Shown here: positions 4,678-7,320 of the stretch, piece by piece
Numbering within the stretch: the stretch's first letter is position 1
How the letters are laid out: every line of letters starts with the position of its first letter
Origin: Mycobacteriaceae bacterium
Lineage (GTDB): Bacteria > Actinomycetota > Actinomycetes > Mycobacteriales > Mycobacteriaceae
Reading direction: 5' to 3'
Assembly: GCA_013362555.1 (NCBI GenBank)
Contig: JABFVX010000510.1
Location: forward strand, 1-7,320
Length of the DNA: 7,320 nt
Translations under genes and position numbers: made by a program
The notes under the pieces: model-generated
What the model saw: only the letters and a program-made list of their open reading frames with translations
Told to the model about the DNA's origin: nothing
Database searches by the model: none

Positions 4678-5460
4678 GTGACCGTGGTTCCGAACTATCC
4701 CCAGGGGAAGGATCTGCTGGCCGAGAAGGTGGTCGTGGTGACCGCGGCGGCCGGCACCGGGATCGGCTCGGCAACGGCGCGGCGCTGCCTGGAAGAGGGT
4801 GCGCGCGTGGTCGTCTCGGACTGGCACGAGCGCAGGCTGGGGGAGAAGGCGGAAGAGCTCGCGGCCGACCACGGCGACCGGGTGCACTCGCTGGTGTGCG
4901 ACGTGACCGACGAAGCCCAGGTGCAGGCGCTGGTCGACGGGGCCGCCGCGCGATACGGCCGGATCGACGTAATGGTCAACAACGCGGGCCTGGGCGGCAG
5001 CAAGTCCATCGTCGACCTGACCGACGAGGAGTGGTCGCGGGTGCTGGACGTGACCCTCAACGGCACCTTCCGCGCCACCCGAGCGGCGGTGCGGCAGTTC
5101 ATCGCCCAGGGCGGCGGCGGCGCGGTGGTCAACAACGCCTCGGTGATCGGCTGGCGGGCCCAGGCCGAGCAGGCGCACTACGCGGCGGCCAAAGCCGGCG
5201 TGATGGCGCTGACCCGGTGCGCTGCGGTCGACGTGGCCCAGCACGGCGTCCGGGTCAACGCGGTGGCGCCGAGCATCGCCATGCATCCTTTCCTGGCCAA
5301 GGTGACCAGCGACGAACTTCTGGCCGAACTGTCGCGGCGCGAGGTGTTCGGCCGCGCCGCCGAGCCGTGGGAAGTGGCTAATGTCATCGTGTTCCTGGCC
5401 AGTGACTATGCCTCGTACCTCACCGGCGAGGTCGTGTCGGTGAGCAGCCAGCACCCCTGA
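4678..5460 (+). CDS. ipdF: IpdF-type short-chain dehydrogenase (5-hydroxy-HIP-CoA oxidation)
   Basis: This short-chain dehydrogenase/reductase has 260 residues when started at GTG 4678, which has AAAGAGG seven bases upstream. An in-frame ATG at 4594 lies inside fadE30 and is rejected. The cofactor loop is TAAAGTGIG (22-30). NNAG is at 101-104, and the catalytic residues are Ser155, Tyr168 and Lys172 (YAAAK). Asp48 at the end of the second beta strand (VVVSDWHERR) favours NAD over NADP. The sequence, including the terminal SSQHP, closely resembles M. tuberculosis Rv3559c, named IpdF. IpdF oxidises the 5-hydroxyl of 5-OH-HIP-CoA to HIP-CoA, so it feeds the substrate of the neighbouring enzymes. 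The gene follows fadE30 by 34 bp and precedes kstR2 by 30 bp, consistent with one transcript. Confidence 0.9.
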   Translation: MTVVPNYPQGKDLLAEKVVVVTAAAGTGIGSATARRCLEEGARVVVSDWHERRLGEKAEELAADHGDRVHSLVCDVTDEAQVQALVDGAAARYGRIDVMVNNAGLGGSKSIVDLTDEEWSRVLDVTLNGTFRATRAAVRQFIAQGGGGAVVNNASVIGWRAQAEQAHYAAAKAGVMALTRCAAVDVAQHGVRVNAVAPSIAMHPFLAKVTSDELLAELSRREVFGRAAEPWEVANVIVFLASDYASYLTGEVVSVSSQHP

Positions 5461-5490
5461 ACCCAGTGATCCCGTGAGGAGTGGCAACCG

Positions 5491-6114
5491 TTGAACGCAG
5501 CCCGCAACCCGAGGAGCGCCGCAGGCTCGGCCTCGCCCGGCTCCCGCCGAGCCGAGCTGCTCGAGCTGGCCCGGCGGCTGTTCGCCGAGCGCGGCTACAA
5601 GGCGACGACAGTGCGCGACATCGCCGATGCCGCGGGCATCCTGTCCGGCAGCCTCTACCACCACTTCGACTCCAAGGAGACGATGGTGGACGAGATCCTG
5701 CACGAGTTCCTGGACGACCTGTTCGGCCGCTATCGCGAGATCGTGGCGCAGCAGCTCGATCCGCGCGCCACGCTGGAGGCCATCGTGGTGGCCTCGTTCG
5801 AGTCGATCCACAAACACCACGACGCGGTGGCGATCTACCAGTCCGAGGCCAAGACGCTGGCCGCGATGCCGCGGTTCGACTACATCGAGGACCTCAACGC
5901 CGAGTACCACGCCATCCTCACCGGCATCCTCACCGAGGGCGTCGAGGCGGGCGCGTTCCGCCCGGACCTGGACGTAGAGCTGACCTTCCGGTTCGTGCGC
6001 GACACCGTGTGGGTCGCGGTGCGGTGGTACGGCCCGGGCGGGCCGATCACCGCCGACGACATCTCCCGCCAGTACCTCGGCATCCTGCTCGACGGTATCG
6101 CCACCGACCACTAG
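5491..6114 (+). CDS. kstR2: TetR-family repressor KstR2 of the HIP catabolic regulon
   Basis: This TetR-family repressor has 207 residues (M. tuberculosis KstR2, Rv3557c, about 200). The start is TTG 5491, with AGGAG nine bases upstream; no better in-frame start is seen. The DNA-binding domain covers about residues 19-66, with ATTVRDIADAAGILSGSLYH (38-57) and HFDSKETMVDE nearly identical to KstR2 of M. tuberculosis as I recall it. The ligand domain keeps FVRDTVWVAVRWYGPGGP (168-185). Arg170 and Trp174 have the spacing of the residues implicated in HIP-CoA binding in KstR2 (recalled as Arg162 and Trp166). KstR2 binds its operator without ligand and is released by HIP-CoA. An exact operator match upstream of fadE30 implies that the protein represses its own operon and the divergent P450. 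A possible palindrome overlaps its stop codon. Confidence 0.94.
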   Translation: MNAARNPRSAAGSASPGSRRAELLELARRLFAERGYKATTVRDIADAAGILSGSLYHHFDSKETMVDEILHEFLDDLFGRYREIVAQQLDPRATLEAIVVASFESIHKHHDAVAIYQSEAKTLAAMPRFDYIEDLNAEYHAILTGILTEGVEAGAFRPDLDVELTFRFVRDTVWVAVRWYGPGGPITADDISRQYLGILLDGIATDH

Positions 6115-6125
6115 CGCGAGCGCTA
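6112..6125. repeat. 14-bp palindrome at kstR2 stop / fadA6 leader
   Basis: TAGCGC (6112-6117) and GCGCTA (6120-6125) are perfect inverted repeats with a 2-base spacer. The left arm begins with the kstR2 stop codon TAG, and the right arm ends two bases before the fadA6 Shine-Dalgarno (AAGGAG, 6128-6133). It does not match the KstR2 consensus. It may be a binding site, a small intra-operon hairpin, or a chance result of high GC. Confidence 0.35.
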
Positions 6126-6140
6126 TCAAGGAGTTGAAAC

Positions 6141-7292
6141 ATGGCTGAGGCCTTCATAATCGACGCAGTCCGCACCCCGGTCGGCAAACGGGGCGGCGGC
6201 CTGAGCGGGGTGCACTCGGCGGACCTCGGCGCGCACGTGCTGACCGCGCTGGTGGAGCGCACCGGGGTAGACCCGGACCTGGTCGACGACGTCATCATGG
6301 GTTGCTGCGACACCATCGGGTCGCAGTCCGGCAACATCGCCCGCACCAGCTGGCTGGCCGCGGGCCTGCCGGAGCACGTGCCGGGGGTGACCGTGGACCG
6401 GCAGTGCGGATCGAGCCAGCAGGCCATCCACTTCGCCGCACAGGCGGTGCTGTCGGGCACGGCCGAGGCCGTCGTGGCGTCCGGCGTGCAGAACATGAGC
6501 CAGATCCCGATCAGCGCGGCGATGCTCGCGGGCCGGGAGTACGGCATCGAGGATCCGTTCTCCGGCTCGGAGGGCTGGCGCAAGCGCTATGGCACAGTGG
6601 AGGTTTCGCAGTTCCGCAGCGCGGACATGATCGCGGAGAAATGGAAGATCTCACGCGAGGACATGGAGCGCTGGGCGCTGCGGAGCCACGAACGGGCCTT
6701 GGCTGCCATCGATTCCGGCCGGTTCGAGGCAGAGCTGGCGCCGCTGGGCGCGGCTACCGTGGATGAATGTCCTCGGCGCGGAACGTCATTGGCGAAAATG
6801 GCGACGCTCAATCCGCTCAGCGAGGGGTCCCGCATCACCGCCGCGGTGGCCAGCCAGATCTGCGACGGCGCGAGCGCGGTGCTGGTCGGCTCGGAGCGCT
6901 TCGTGTCGGAACACGGCCTGACGCCGAAGGCGCGCATCCACCACATCTCGGTGCGCGCGGCCGACCCGGTGTGGATGCTCACCGGCCCGATCCCGGCCAC
7001 CCGGTACGCACTGGAGAAGACCGGCCTGACCATCGACGACATCGACCTGTTCGAATGCAACGAAGCCTTCGCCAGCGTGGTGTTGGCGTGGATCGCCGAG
7101 ACCGGCGCCGACCCGGCGAAGGTCAACGTGAACGGCGGCGGCATCGCGCTGGGCCACCCCATCGGCGCGACCGGAGCAAAGCTGTTCACCACCCTGCTGC
7201 ACGAGCTGGAACGCCGCGGCGGCCGCTACGCCCTCCAGACCATGTGCGAAGGCGGCGGCACCGCCAACGTCACGATCATCGAGCGGCTCTGA
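6141..7292 (+). CDS. fadA6: Acetyl-CoA acetyltransferase/thiolase FadA6
   Basis: This degradative thiolase has 383 residues (M. tuberculosis FadA6, Rv3556c, about 386). It is placed in the last stage of steroid C/D-ring breakdown, cleaving the dioxo-decanedioyl-CoA product left after ring C opening to give acetyl-CoA and a shorter acyl-CoA. Family motifs are complete: nucleophile Cys89 in DRQCGSSQQAI (86-96), NEAFA (307-311), GHPIGATGAK with His339 (338-347), and the second catalytic Cys369 in MCEGGGTA (368-375). ATG 6141 has AAGGAG seven bases upstream and follows the kstR2 stop by 26 bp, so it is cotranscribed. The protein ends IIERL, as in the mycobacterial protein recalled. I see no truncation or missing active-site residue. 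Confidence 0.93.
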   Translation: MAEAFIIDAVRTPVGKRGGGLSGVHSADLGAHVLTALVERTGVDPDLVDDVIMGCCDTIGSQSGNIARTSWLAAGLPEHVPGVTVDRQCGSSQQAIHFAAQAVLSGTAEAVVASGVQNMSQIPISAAMLAGREYGIEDPFSGSEGWRKRYGTVEVSQFRSADMIAEKWKISREDMERWALRSHERALAAIDSGRFEAELAPLGAATVDECPRRGTSLAKMATLNPLSEGSRITAAVASQICDGASAVLVGSERFVSEHGLTPKARIHHISVRAADPVWMLTGPIPATRYALEKTGLTIDDIDLFECNEAFASVVLAWIAETGADPAKVNVNGGGIALGHPIGATGAKLFTTLLHELERRGGRYALQTMCEGGGTANVTIIERL

Positions 7293-7306
7293 CCGACCTC
7301 CTGCCT

Positions 7307-7320
7307 CCTGAATGACCCAT
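7307..7320. repeat. Possible third copy of the palindromic repeat, cut by window edge
   Basis: CCTGAATGACCCAT on the plus strand matches CCTGAATGACCTAT on the minus strand at 3415-3402 (outer arm and flank of copy B) at 13 of 14 bases. It also matches most of TCCAGAATGACCCGT at 2145-2159 of copy A. It lies 14 bp after the fadA6 stop codon, similar to copy A behind the P450 stop. Only the outer arm is visible, so the assignment is provisional. Confidence 0.35.

Noticed and set aside
1..7320. tRNA, rRNA, CRISPR array, insertion sequence or replication origin
   Set aside because: No cloverleaf, ribosomal RNA segment, regularly spaced short repeats, transposase motif or DnaA-box cluster was seen.

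Overview
The window is GC-rich (roughly 70%), densely coding actinobacterial DNA. A conserved steroid-catabolism gene order on the right and an XRE / ImmA-IrrE / MAB_1171c-type membrane protein module on the left point to Nocardia or a close relative in the Mycobacteriales (inference; no 16S or other taxonomic marker is present).

Left block (1-1918, minus strand): a three-gene operon transcribed leftwards. It encodes an XRE-type DNA-binding protein, an ImmA/IrrE-like HExxH metallopeptidase-type protein, and the N-terminal 289 residues of a seven-helix MAB_1171c-type membrane protein that runs off the left edge. The biochemical role of this module is not established.

Middle non-coding block (1919-2199): unusually structured. 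It holds face-to-face promoter-like sequences, a 12-bp inverted repeat enclosing about 118 bp, a terminator-like hairpin with a T run on the plus strand (together a candidate small RNA), a perfect 12-bp palindrome, and a near-perfect 38-bp palindrome just past the stop codon of the P450 gene.

P450 gene (2200-3405, minus strand): a complete cytochrome P450 that keeps the heme cysteine and the ExxR motif but has lost the usual I-helix AGxxT oxygen-activation motif. It is bracketed by two copies of the same palindromic repeat, and the upstream copy overlaps its apparent start codon.

Right block (3462-7292, plus strand): fadE30 - ipdF - kstR2 - fadA6, the core of the pathway that degrades rings C and D of cholesterol and other steroids through HIP-CoA. 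Identification rests on protein resemblance and on the gene order known from Mycobacterium tuberculosis (Rv3560c-Rv3559c-Rv3557c-Rv3556c). The 56-bp gap between the P450 gene and fadE30 carries an exact match to the KstR2 operator consensus AnCAAGnnCTTGnT. KstR2 made from this operon is therefore predicted to repress both its own operon and the divergent, atypical P450, with release by HIP-CoA. In M. tuberculosis the gene divergent from fadE30 is fadD3, so the P450 in that place is the most distinctive feature of the locus.
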